From Vicingus serpentipes (GTDB taxonomy: Bacteria > Bacteroidota > Bacteroidia > Flavobacteriales_E > Vicingaceae), in NCBI RefSeq assembly GCF_007993035.1, contig NZ_VOOS01000004.1:62001-126000 (forward strand): 64,000 nt of DNA, written 5' to 3'. The first letter of the stretch is position 1, and every line of letters starts with the position of its first letter. Both the position numbers and the translations under genes were made by a program. Under the pieces are notes generated by a model. The model worked only from the letters and a program-made list of their open reading frames with translations. It did no database searches and was not told the origin of the DNA. Shown here one piece after another: positions 41,482 to 50,004 of this stretch.

Positions 41482-43425
41482 ATGAAAAAAATTCTAGCTA
41501 GTTTAGCGATTGTAAGTGGCCTATTTTTAGCCTATTTATCTTCTTCTTTTATTGAAAAAGGAAAAACAGAAGCTTACAAATTTCATTCGCAACGCGATAT
41601 AAATCACTTTGAAAGTATTGCTAAAGTTCTACCAACTGGCATGAATTCAATCTTTGCTGCCTCTGGAGAATGTGAATTATGTCATGGTACAGCTGGAGCT
41701 GGTCCAAATACTACTGCACTTCAAGATGCTATGGGTAACGATGTGTCTCCAGTTGCCGATTGGAAAGCAACAATGATGGCAAATTCGGCTAAAGATCCTT
41801 TTTGGAGAGCAAAAGTAAGCCATGAGGTTTTAGTTAATCCTTCTTTACAAGTTGCTATTGAAAATACTTGCACCAAATGTCATGCACCTAATGGATTTTT
41901 TAATGCTATTCATAATGGAGAACCTCACTATTCTATAGCAGATTTAGAACAAGATACAATCGGTTTAGACGGAGTTAGTTGTACTAGTTGTCACTCAATG
42001 CTTTCTGACGGATTAGGAAGTGTTTTTTCTGCAAATATGAATTATGATACTAACAAAACAATTTATGGACCTTACGATGCTCCTTTTGTAAATCCTATGC
42101 AAAATACTATCGGATTTACTCCTGAAAAAGGAGACCACATAAACAATGCTGGATTGTGCGGAGCATGTCATACCTTAATTACAAACCCGGTAGATTTATC
42201 AGGTATATCTACTGGAACTTATTTTGTAGAGCAAGCTATTTATCATGAATGGTTAAACTCTGATTTCTCAACAACCAACCCTACAACTTGTCAAGAATGC
42301 CATTTACCAAGAACTACTGATAATGTTGTTATTTCTGATCGACCAGGATGGTTAGACCCAAGAACACCCTTTGGGAAACACACTTTGGTTGGCGGAAACG
42401 CATTTATGCTTGAGTTGTTAAAAAACAATATCGATTCATTAGGGTTAAGTGCAAATGTTATAGAATTTGATACCGTTATTGCAAGAACAGTAAATCAACT
42501 ACAAAATAAAACGTTGGATGTGAATTTATTAGAAATTCAAAGAACAATTGATACTGCATTTTATTCTCTTGAATTAATAAACAAAACAGGACATAAATTT
42601 CCTGCTGGTTATCCAAGTAGAAGAGCTTATATTGAATTTGTTGTTTCTAACCTAGATGGAGATACTATTTTTCACTCAGGTAAAGCTGACGATGAGTTTC
42701 GTTTAATTGAAGAAGAAGCTACTTATGAAACTCATTATAATGTAATTAATAATGAAAGTCAAGTACAGATTTATGAAATGGTTATGGGAGATGTAAACAG
42801 TAGCGTAACTACTGTTTTGGAAAGAGCTTTTTCACACTTAAAAGATAACAGAATTCCTCCAAGTGGTTTTACCTCAACACACAACTCTTATGATACCGTA
42901 AAAGTTTATGGAAATGCAGACCTTGATATTAATTTTAATAAAAATGGCGGCAGTGAAGGAACGGGAAGCGATATCATATATTTTAACATCCCATTAAATG
43001 GTTATGCCGGCACTTTAAATGTAACTGCTACAGTTCATTACCAACCAGTTCCTCCAAAATGGACAGACGAAATGTTTGCACTTTCTTCAAACGAAATAGA
43101 CTTGTTTAAAGGAATGTATAATAATGCTGATCATACGCCTGTTAAAGTAGCTGTAGCAATACTAAACCAAACATCAATAGATGAAATAGAAAATTTAAAC
43201 ATTAAAGTATTTCCAAACCCAGTTCAAAATCACATTAATTTAGAAGGATTAGAAAATATAACTGATATTGTGTTATTCGATAACCAAGGAAAAAAAATTA
43301 AGACATTTACTTGGAATCAAAAATCTACACAAAAACTAAATGTTTCAATTGAAAATGGCATTTATTATTTGAAAATTAAAACCAAAAAAGGACAGTACTT
43401 ATCTAAAAAAATAATTAGCCTCTAA
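41482..43425 (+). CDS. secreted pentahaem c-type cytochrome with T9SS C-terminal sorting domain
   Basis: This 647-residue protein has a signal peptide (residues about 1-22) and five CxxCH haem-attachment sites at Cys64, 130, 167, 226 and 270, all in the N-terminal half. The spacing recalls the cytochrome c-554/multihaem family. Residues about 300-560 form a beta-rich region without motifs. The last about 75 residues are a type A sorting domain (IKVFPNPVQNHINLE ... GIYYLKIKTKKGQYLSKKI), directing export by type IX secretion and cell-surface attachment. Electron transfer at or outside the outer membrane is likely; the acceptor is unknown. A terminator follows. Confidence 0.9.
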   Translation: MKKILASLAIVSGLFLAYLSSSFIEKGKTEAYKFHSQRDINHFESIAKVLPTGMNSIFAASGECELCHGTAGAGPNTTALQDAMGNDVSPVADWKATMMANSAKDPFWRAKVSHEVLVNPSLQVAIENTCTKCHAPNGFFNAIHNGEPHYSIADLEQDTIGLDGVSCTSCHSMLSDGLGSVFSANMNYDTNKTIYGPYDAPFVNPMQNTIGFTPEKGDHINNAGLCGACHTLITNPVDLSGISTGTYFVEQAIYHEWLNSDFSTTNPTTCQECHLPRTTDNVVISDRPGWLDPRTPFGKHTLVGGNAFMLELLKNNIDSLGLSANVIEFDTVIARTVNQLQNKTLDVNLLEIQRTIDTAFYSLELINKTGHKFPAGYPSRRAYIEFVVSNLDGDTIFHSGKADDEFRLIEEEATYETHYNVINNESQVQIYEMVMGDVNSSVTTVLERAFSHLKDNRIPPSGFTSTHNSYDTVKVYGNADLDINFNKNGGSEGTGSDIIYFNIPLNGYAGTLNVTATVHYQPVPPKWTDEMFALSSNEIDLFKGMYNNADHTPVKVAVAILNQTSIDEIENLNIKVFPNPVQNHINLEGLENITDIVLFDNQGKKIKTFTWNQKSTQKLNVSIENGIYYLKIKTKKGQYLSKKIISL

Positions 43426-43428
43426 ATT

Positions 43429-43457
43429 AAAGCTCATCCTAAGGATGAGCTTTTTTT
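43429..43457 (+). terminator. intrinsic terminator after the multihaem cytochrome
   Basis: An 11-bp perfect stem (AAAGCTCATCC at 43429-43439, complement at 43443-43453) with a 3-base loop runs into seven T. It starts 4 bases after the cytochrome stop codon. Confidence 0.93.
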
Positions 43458-43486
43458 ATTCCTTAAATTTAAATAGATTTGAGGCT

Positions 43487-44176
43487 ATGAAAGGTGAAGG
43501 AAAAAAAACGGAACGATGGAGAGAAATGAAAACATTTTCTCATGTGTTTCAACCAAATTTTGACGAAGTTTTTAATAAAGATTTTATCCATAAGGGGAAA
43601 TGGAAAGAGAACGTTTTAAAAAACGAAAATCCTATTGTATTGGAGTTAACCTGTGGCAGAGGAGAATATTCTGTTGGTTTAGGATCTCATTTTCCTGAAA
43701 AAAACTTTATTGGTTTTGACATAAAAGGAGCTCGAATTTGGCAAGGAGCAAAGCAAGCCTTAGTTCAAGGGTTAAACAATGTATTTTTTGTTCGTACACG
43801 TATCGATTTTATTACTTCCTTTTTTGCTAAAGATGAAGTAGATGAAATATGGATAACTTTTCCTGACCCACAGCCACAAGAAAGTAGAGAACGTAAAAGA
43901 GTTACAGCTCCAATTTTTATGGAGCGATACAAACAAATACTAAAGCCTGGTGGGATCATTCATTTAAAAACTGACAACGAAGGTTTTTTTAGATATACCT
44001 TAGAAGAAATTAAAAGAAACAATTATGAACTAATTGAGCACACCTTTGATTTATATGGAGAAGCTATAGAAAAGCTTGACCCAAAAACCCAAGAAATATT
44101 ATCGATTAAAACCTACTACGAAAACTTATTTTCAGCTCAAGGGCATAGCATTCATTATTTAAGATTTAGATTTTAA
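43487..44176 (+). CDS. trmB: tRNA (guanine-N7-)-methyltransferase
   Basis: TrmB methylates G46 of tRNA with SAM. The 229-residue protein has LELTCGRGEYSVGL near residue 48 (SAM motif I, normally ELGCGxGxF), IGFDIKGARIWQGA, and the conserved WITFPDPQPQ with KTDNEGFF after it. The open frame extends upstream to 43445, inside the cytochrome terminator, so the ATG at 43487 is chosen. The Thr-Cys in place of Gly-Cys in motif I is a mild variant. It overlaps the next gene by one base. Confidence 0.95.
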   Translation: MKGEGKKTERWREMKTFSHVFQPNFDEVFNKDFIHKGKWKENVLKNENPIVLELTCGRGEYSVGLGSHFPEKNFIGFDIKGARIWQGAKQALVQGLNNVFFVRTRIDFITSFFAKDEVDEIWITFPDPQPQESRERKRVTAPIFMERYKQILKPGGIIHLKTDNEGFFRYTLEEIKRNNYELIEHTFDLYGEAIEKLDPKTQEILSIKTYYENLFSAQGHSIHYLRFRF

Positions 44177-44553
44177 TGGCTTACGACGAATATTTAGCTG
44201 ACCGTATTAAACATGTTTTAAAAGAAAAAAGAGTTTCATTTATTGGTAAAAATATGATGGGAGGATTAATGTTTATGGTTGATGAGAAAATGTTTTGCGG
44301 AATCCATTTTGATAAAAAAAGAAAGACCGACTTATTGATGGTTAGAATAGGTGAAGAAGCTAGTATTGAAGCTTCAACTAAAACAGGTTGCCAACCTATG
44401 GATTTTACAGGTAGACCAATGAAAGGATTTGTTTTTGTTGACCCTACAGGATTTGATTTAGATGATGACTTAGCTTATTGGATTCAACTTTGTATCAATT
44501 TTAATCCATTGGAAAATCAAGTAAAAAGAAATAATGAAGTACTCAGAGGCTAG
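44176..44553 (+). CDS. TfoX N-terminal-domain protein
   Basis: This 125-residue protein matches the TfoX/Sxy N-terminal domain: MMGGLMFMVDEKMFCGIHF near residues 28-45, DLLMVRIGEE, and MKGFVFVDPTGF near residue 88. Full-length Sxy/TfoX activates competence in gammaproteobacteria, but stand-alone TfoX-N proteins in other phyla are of unknown role. It starts within the trmB stop (TAATG) and overlaps the next gene by 20 bases, so the three are translationally coupled. Confidence 0.87.
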   Translation: MAYDEYLADRIKHVLKEKRVSFIGKNMMGGLMFMVDEKMFCGIHFDKKRKTDLLMVRIGEEASIEASTKTGCQPMDFTGRPMKGFVFVDPTGFDLDDDLAYWIQLCINFNPLENQVKRNNEVLRG

Positions 44554-44881
44554 TCAAGATTTTTTTGAACAAGTTTATCAGGTTTGCAGAGAAATACCTT
44601 ACGGCAGAGTAACTACTTATGGTGCTATTGCAAAATATTTGGGTGCAGCTCGTAGCTCAAGAGTTGTTGGCTGGGCAATGAATAGTGCTCATTCTCAACA
44701 GAACACTGTTCCTGCCCAAAGAGTTGTAAACAGAAATGGGCAGCTAACTGGTAAAATTCATTTTTCAACTCCATTTGAAATGGAAGAAAAATTAAAATCA
44801 GAAGGTATTTTAGTAAAAAACGATACTATTGTTGACTTTAAAAAATATTTCTGGGACCCATCTATTGAATTGGCTTTATAA
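44534..44881 (+). CDS. alkyltransferase-like protein (MGMT DNA-binding domain without the catalytic Cys)
   Basis: This 115-residue protein has the MGMT/Ogt C-terminal fold: IPYGRVTTYGAIA near residue 21, SSRVVGWAMN, and VNRNGQLTGK. The active-site motif PCHR of true alkyltransferases reads PAQR at residues 60-63, so the acceptor cysteine is Ala61 and the neighbouring His is Gln62. It should bind O6-alkylguanine without repairing it and hand lesions to nucleotide excision repair, as known for ATL proteins. It overlaps the TfoX-N gene by 20 bases. Confidence 0.92.
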   Translation: MKYSEASQDFFEQVYQVCREIPYGRVTTYGAIAKYLGAARSSRVVGWAMNSAHSQQNTVPAQRVVNRNGQLTGKIHFSTPFEMEEKLKSEGILVKNDTIVDFKKYFWDPSIELAL

Positions 44882-44955
44882 TGTTGCTTTTATTGTTCAC
44901 AAAACAAATTTGAGTGGTTGATATTAGTAATTTTACACCTCAAAATAATAGCAAT

Positions 44956-46080
44956 ATGAATTTCGACCAAAAAGATATACTAGAAGCATTAAGTTTTGTA
45001 ATAGAGCCCGATTTAAAAAAAGATATTGTTGACCTAAATTTAGTGTCCAATGTAAAATCTGAAGGAAATAAAATCAGTTTCGACTTGCAGATTAATAACC
45101 CTGCAATGCACAACAAGAAAAGAATTACAGAAGCATGTGAGTTGCATTTAAACAGAGTGCTTAAAACAGAAGTAGAGTTAAACATTAGCATAACTCCAAT
45201 ACCTAAAGCACCTGAAACTCCAAAATCAAACAAAGTTTTGCCTAATGTTAAAAATATTATTGCAATAGCATCAGGAAAAGGTGGTGTTGGAAAATCAACA
45301 ACAACAGCAAACTTAGCTGTTGCTTTAGCTCAAAAAGGATATAAAGTAGGTTTAGTTGATGCAGATATTTATGGTCCATCTATGCCGCTTATGTTCAATG
45401 TAGAGGATGAAAAACCAATGCCAATTGAAGTAAACGGTAGAAACATGATTAAACCTGTAGAAAGTTACGGTGTTAAATTATTGTCTATTGGCTTTTTTGC
45501 AAATACTGATCAAGCTGTGGTTTGGAGAGGGCCAATGGCGACTAGAGCATTAACGCAATTATTTACTGAAGCTGATTGGGGAGAATTAGATTATATGCTA
45601 ATTGATTTGCCTCCAGGAACAGGAGACATTCATTTATCTTTAGTACAAACAGTTCCTGTAACTGGAGCTGTAATTGTTAGTACACCACAAAAAATGGCGC
45701 TAATTGACGCTAGAAAAGCTGTTGGGATGTTTAAGTTAGAACAAATCAACGTGCCAGTTTTAGGAATGATTGAAAACATGGCGTATTTTACACCTGCTGA
45801 ATTACCAAATAACAAATATTATATTTTTGGTGAAAATGGGTTAAAAGATTTAGCAGCAGAACAAAACCTACCATTACTAGGAGAAATACCTTTGGTTCAA
45901 AGTGTAAGAGAAGCTGGTGATGCTGGGAGGCCTGCTGTGCTTCAGGAGAACACACCTCAAGCAAAAGCATTTATGGCGTTTGCAGATAATGTAATTGAAC
46001 AAGTAAACTTAAGGAACGAAAAATTAGACCCTACTAAAAAGGTAGAGATAACTAATATGAATGGTTGTTCTACTAAATAA
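44956..46080 (+). CDS. apbC: Mrp/ApbC-family iron-sulfur cluster carrier ATPase
   Basis: The 374-residue protein has an N-terminal MIP18-like (DUF59) domain at residues about 1-80 and a P-loop NTPase with the deviant Walker A SGKGGVGKST near residue 112, DADIYGPSMP and LPPGTGD. ApbC/Mrp proteins carry and transfer [4Fe-4S] clusters. The CxxC usually placed after the ENMS motif is absent: here the segment reads ENMAYFTPAELPNN, and the protein has no C-x2-C. An upstream GTG at 44914 is rejected in favour of ATG 44956. The NifU-like gene follows after 39 bases. Confidence 0.9.
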   Translation: MNFDQKDILEALSFVIEPDLKKDIVDLNLVSNVKSEGNKISFDLQINNPAMHNKKRITEACELHLNRVLKTEVELNISITPIPKAPETPKSNKVLPNVKNIIAIASGKGGVGKSTTTANLAVALAQKGYKVGLVDADIYGPSMPLMFNVEDEKPMPIEVNGRNMIKPVESYGVKLLSIGFFANTDQAVVWRGPMATRALTQLFTEADWGELDYMLIDLPPGTGDIHLSLVQTVPVTGAVIVSTPQKMALIDARKAVGMFKLEQINVPVLGMIENMAYFTPAELPNNKYYIFGENGLKDLAAEQNLPLLGEIPLVQSVREAGDAGRPAVLQENTPQAKAFMAFADNVIEQVNLRNEKLDPTKKVEITNMNGCSTK

Positions 46081-46119
46081 AAAAAGTCTTAAATTGCAGT
46101 TGTATTTTTTCATATCGAA

Positions 46120-46380
46120 ATGGACAAAAAAGAAATAATTGACAAGATTAATAGTGCGTTAGAGCAAATTCGTCCATTTTTAATTGACGACGGAGGAGAT
46201 ATTGAATTAATTGAAGTGACCGACGATTTAATTGTTAAAGTAAAATTACTTGGTGCTTGCAAAGACTGTTCAATGAGTGCAATGACTTTAAAAGGTGGCG
46301 TAGAAGAATCTATTAAAAGAGTTATTCCTGAATTAAAAGCTGTTATTGCAATAGAAGATGAAACTGTTAATTATCAATAA
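46120..46380 (+). CDS. NifU C-terminal-domain (Nfu-like) protein
   Basis: This is an 86-residue protein consisting of the NifU-C domain, with RPFLIDDGGDIEL at the start and the cluster-binding Cys47 and Cys50 in ACKDCSMSAMTLKGGVE. Such Nfu-type proteins bind a bridged [4Fe-4S] cluster as a homodimer and pass it to apoproteins. It lies directly downstream of apbC and probably works with it. Confidence 0.93.
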   Translation: MDKKEIIDKINSALEQIRPFLIDDGGDIELIEVTDDLIVKVKLLGACKDCSMSAMTLKGGVEESIKRVIPELKAVIAIEDETVNYQ

Positions 46381-46381
46381 T

Positions 46382-47377
46382 TTAAGATAACTTCCCTGTT
46401 AAAATTCTCATCTCCATAATTGGAGAAATCTTTTCATAAAGAATATGGTAAACAGCATCCATAATTGGCATGTCAACCTTAAACTTTTTGTTTATTTCAT
46501 AGATTCCTTTAGCTGCATAATAACCTTCGGCAACCATGTTCATTTCTATTTGAGCAGATTTTACAGAATAGCCTCTACCAACCATACTTCCAAAGTTCCT
46601 ATTTCTTGAAAATTGCGAATAAGCTGTTACCAATAAATCGCCCAAATAAGCAGATGATTTTACATCTCTATGTATAGAATGAACCTCATCAATAAATTCT
46701 TTAGTTTCTCTTAATGCTGCCGCAATTAAAACGGCTTGAAAGTTATCTCCATATCCTAATCCATTACAAATACCACTAGCAACAGCATAAACGTTTTTAA
46801 GAATAGCTGATAACTCAGTGCCAAATAAATCATCAGAAGTTGATGTGTTAATATATCTACACGATAAACAATCTGCAACATATTGAGCTATCTCTTGATT
46901 TTGACAGGCAATTGTCAAATAAGACAAACGTTCCATCGCAACTTCTTCTGCATGACAAGGTCCTGCAATCATTCCAATCCTATCGTAAGGAACATTGAAG
47001 TTGATATGAAAATACTCAGCTGGTATTTGATTATACTCTGGTACTACACCTTTAACTGCTGAAATGATTATCTTTTTTTCAATTCCTTCAATTTCAACTC
47101 CATCAAAAGCTTTAGCTAAAAATGCAGATGGAACTGCTACAACAACAATATCTGAATCATCAATTATCGCTTGTAAATCGGAACTCATATTTAACTTGTT
47201 AGGGTTAAATTGTATAGATTGTATATACCTTGGGTTGTGGTGATAATTTTGAATATGAGCAATACATTCTTCATCACGCATCCACCAGTTAACTTTCTCT
47301 AAATTCTCCGTTAACATCTTCACAATAGCTGTTGCCCAGCTACCTCCTCCTAATACTGCTATTTTTTTATTTTCCAT
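46382..47377 (-). CDS. gpsA: glycerol-3-phosphate dehydrogenase [NAD(P)+]
   Basis: GpsA supplies sn-glycerol-3-phosphate for phospholipid synthesis. The 331-residue protein has the Rossmann motif VLGGGSWATAIVK at residues 8-20, SAVKGVVPE near 118, GPCHAEEVA near 150 and the catalytic Lys in ELSAILKNVYAVASG near 200. It is the second gene of a minus-strand pair with lysS, separated by about 21 bases, and convergent with the NifU-like gene with a 1-base gap. Confidence 0.96.
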   Translation of the reverse strand: MENKKIAVLGGGSWATAIVKMLTENLEKVNWWMRDEECIAHIQNYHHNPRYIQSIQFNPNKLNMSSDLQAIIDDSDIVVVAVPSAFLAKAFDGVEIEGIEKKIIISAVKGVVPEYNQIPAEYFHINFNVPYDRIGMIAGPCHAEEVAMERLSYLTIACQNQEIAQYVADCLSCRYINTSTSDDLFGTELSAILKNVYAVASGICNGLGYGDNFQAVLIAAALRETKEFIDEVHSIHRDVKSSAYLGDLLVTAYSQFSRNRNFGSMVGRGYSVKSAQIEMNMVAEGYYAAKGIYEINKKFKVDMPIMDAVYHILYEKISPIMEMRILTGKLS

Positions 47378-47398
47378 ATTGCCAAATATAGTTATTCT

Positions 47399-49096
47399 TT
47401 AACTCAACACACAAACCTTTGTGTCTCCATCAACTTCAACTTTTACCATTCCATGTTTATTCAAGCCTTTCATCCCTTTATCCCACTGCTTTCCACTTAA
47501 ACCAGATGCATTTTTTAAAGCTCCTAGTTCCATATTATTATTTGCTTTTAATATTTCAAAAATTGTTTTTTCAGCATCACTCAAGTCAACCGTTTTTTTC
47601 TCTGGTTTCATTTGAGGGAATAAAACTACCTCTTGAATAGATTCGTTATTGGTTAAAAACATAATCAATCGGTCAATTCCTATGCCTAATCCTGATGTTG
47701 GAGGCATACCATATTCTAGAGCTCTTAAAAAATCATAATCAATAAATTCTCCAGCTTCATCATCTCCTTTTGCCGCTAATTTTAATTGTTCTTCAAAACG
47801 TTCTTTTTGGTCTATTGGATCATTTAACTCTGTATAAGCATTAGCTAATTCTTTTCCACAAATCATTAATTCAAAACGCTCAGTTAAAGATGGATCGTCT
47901 CTATGTTCTTTACATAAAGGAGACATCTCTTTTGGGTAGTCAATAATAAATGTTGGATCAATATAATTTCCTTCACACTTCTCTCCAAAAATTTCATCAA
48001 TTAACTTTCCTTTTCCCATCGTATCATCTACTTGAATTCCATTTTCATTACACCAAGCAGCTAAATCTTCTTCAGATTTATCTTTTATATCAAACCCTGT
48101 AAAATCAATAATTGATTGACGCATAGTAACTCGCTTATATGGAGCTTTGAAGTTTATTTTATTTTTACCAAACGTAGCTTCAGTTGTTCCATTTACAGCA
48201 ATGGCACAATGCTCAAGTAATTTTTCTGTAAACTTCATCATCCAATTATAGTCTTTGTAGGCTACATAAATTTCCATCATTGAAAATTCGGGATTATGTG
48301 TTCGGTCCATCCCTTCATTTCTGAAGGTTTTAGCAAATTCAAATACCCCTTCAAATCCACCAATTAAAGTCTTTTTTAAGTATAACTCACATGCTATTCT
48401 CAAATACATTGGAACATCTAACGAGTTGTGATGAGTTACAAATGGTCTTGCAGCTGCTCCGCCTGGTATAGGTTGTAATATAGGTGTCTCAACTTCATAA
48501 TACCCTCTCTCAACAAAAAACGAACGCATTGCGTGCATTAATTTGGCTCTTTTAATAAATACCTCTTTTACGTGTGGATTTACAACTAAATCAGCATAAC
48601 GCTGACGATAACGCATTTCTGGGTCTGTAAAAGCATCGTGTACATTTCCTTCGCTATCAGTTTTTGGAAGAGGTAAAGGCTTCAATGATTTACTTAATAA
48701 ATCAAACTTTTTTACTCTTACACTAATTTCTCCCACTTGAGTTTTAAAAAGCTCTCCTTCAACACCAATAAAATCACCTATATCCAACAATTTTTTATAA
48801 ACATCATTGTATAACGTAGAGTCATCTTCAGAACAAATCTCATCTCTATTAAAATAAACTTGTATTCTTCCCTCACTATCTTGCAATTCAGCAAATGATG
48901 CTTTTCCTTGAATTCTTCTTGACATCAATCTTCCAGCAATCACAACCTTTTTACCTTCTTCATAATTTTCTTTTATCTCTTTAGATAAAATAGTTACTGG
49001 ATAAAGTGCTTGAGGATAAGGATTAATTCCTAATTCTCTTAATCTGGTTAACGATTCTCTTCTAACCAATTCTTGTTCTGATAATTGCTGGCTCAT
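47399..49096 (-). CDS. lysS: lysyl-tRNA synthetase (class II) with C-terminal extension
   Basis: LysS charges tRNA-Lys. The 565-residue protein has an N-terminal OB-fold (residues about 50-165), and class II motifs including FRNEGMDRTHNPEFSMME (motif 2) and GLGIGIDRLIM (motif 3). E. coli LysS has about 505 residues; here about 65 residues extend beyond motif 3 and form a small domain rich in charged residues (DLSDAEKTIFEILKANN ... KGLNKHGMVKV) that resembles a winged helix. Similar tails occur in Bacteroidota LysS. The ATG at 49096 is chosen over one at 49156. A TACTTTTG box is at 49117-49124. Confidence 0.95.
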   Translation of the reverse strand: MSQQLSEQELVRRESLTRLRELGINPYPQALYPVTILSKEIKENYEEGKKVVIAGRLMSRRIQGKASFAELQDSEGRIQVYFNRDEICSEDDSTLYNDVYKKLLDIGDFIGVEGELFKTQVGEISVRVKKFDLLSKSLKPLPLPKTDSEGNVHDAFTDPEMRYRQRYADLVVNPHVKEVFIKRAKLMHAMRSFFVERGYYEVETPILQPIPGGAAARPFVTHHNSLDVPMYLRIACELYLKKTLIGGFEGVFEFAKTFRNEGMDRTHNPEFSMMEIYVAYKDYNWMMKFTEKLLEHCAIAVNGTTEATFGKNKINFKAPYKRVTMRQSIIDFTGFDIKDKSEEDLAAWCNENGIQVDDTMGKGKLIDEIFGEKCEGNYIDPTFIIDYPKEMSPLCKEHRDDPSLTERFELMICGKELANAYTELNDPIDQKERFEEQLKLAAKGDDEAGEFIDYDFLRALEYGMPPTSGLGIGIDRLIMFLTNNESIQEVVLFPQMKPEKKTVDLSDAEKTIFEILKANNNMELGALKNASGLSGKQWDKGMKGLNKHGMVKVEVDGDTKVCVLS

Positions 49097-49220
49097 TTTT
49101 TTATTTTTAATGAATGCAAAAGTAATAAAGAATTTGGTGTTTTTGCTAGAAGACAAAAGACAGAAATAATTTCTTCTAACTTCGTTCTTCTGTCTTCCTT
49201 CCTTTATCTATTTTTGTTTT

Positions 49221-49991
49221 ATGATTTTAACCGATACTCATACACATTTATACTCATCACAATTTGATGAAGATCGAACAAATGCTATTAATAACTGCAT
49301 TAAAAAAGGTGTTTCACGATTGTTTTTACCCAATATTGATAGCAGTTCTATTGATGGTATGTTAGCTATAGAAAAAGAATTTCCTAGCAATTGTTTCGCT
49401 ATGATGGGCTTGCATCCATGTTCGGTTAAAGAAAATTATAAACAAGAATTAGCCTTAATTAAAGAATGGCTAAACAAACGCAACTTTTGTGCTATTGGTG
49501 AAATAGGGATAGACTTGTATTGGGATAAATCTACGCTAGAAGCTCAACAAGATGCCTTTAGAACTCAAATTAATTGGGCAAAAGAACGAGATTTACCTTT
49601 TGTAGTTCATTGCAGAGATGCTTTTGATGAGATTTTTGAAATTATGGATGAATTAAATGATGACAAAATGCGCGGTATTTTTCATTGTTTTACAGGCAAT
49701 TTAGAACAAGCAAATCACATCATAAACTATGGTGGTTTTAAATTGGGTATAGGCGGAGTTGTTACTTTTAAAAATGGGGGGTTAGACAAAGTTGTTGAAC
49801 AAATTGACTTAAAACATCTTGTATTAGAAACTGATTCTCCCTATTTAGCACCTGTACCATACAGAGGGAAACGAAATGAAAGTAGTTATTTACTGAATAT
49901 TGCCGAAAAGATTAGTGAAATTCATCAAGTAACTATAGAAGAGGTTGCTAAAATAACTACTGCAAATTCTATGGAAGTGTTTGGATTTTAA
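49221..49991 (+). CDS. TatD-family metal-dependent hydrolase
   Basis: This 256-residue protein has the TatD signatures DTHTHL (His7 and His9), GEIGIDLYWD near residue 92, PFVVHCRDA near 130, GIFHCFTGN near 153 and LETDSPYLAP near 204. TatD enzymes are cytoplasmic DNases or related phosphoesterases acting through a two-metal TIM barrel. The exact substrate is not predicted. The next gene starts 14 bases past this gene's stop. A TATTTTTG or TAACTTCG element lies just upstream. Confidence 0.93.
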   Translation: MILTDTHTHLYSSQFDEDRTNAINNCIKKGVSRLFLPNIDSSSIDGMLAIEKEFPSNCFAMMGLHPCSVKENYKQELALIKEWLNKRNFCAIGEIGIDLYWDKSTLEAQQDAFRTQINWAKERDLPFVVHCRDAFDEIFEIMDELNDDKMRGIFHCFTGNLEQANHIINYGGFKLGIGGVVTFKNGGLDKVVEQIDLKHLVLETDSPYLAPVPYRGKRNESSYLLNIAEKISEIHQVTIEEVAKITTANSMEVFGF

Positions 49992-50004
49992 ATTACATTT
50001 GGGT

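Noticed and set aside
47419-47640. Plus-strand open frames opposite the lysS tail
   Set aside because: They overlap the lysS coding region, which is conserved to its end, and have low-complexity Leu/Ser/Phe composition typical of antisense shadows.
49158-49195. 8-bp inverted repeat AGACAGAA/TTCTGTCT between lysS and tatD
   Set aside because: The loop is 22 bases and no regulator or conserved element is known; chance pairing in a purine/pyrimidine-biased stretch is likely.
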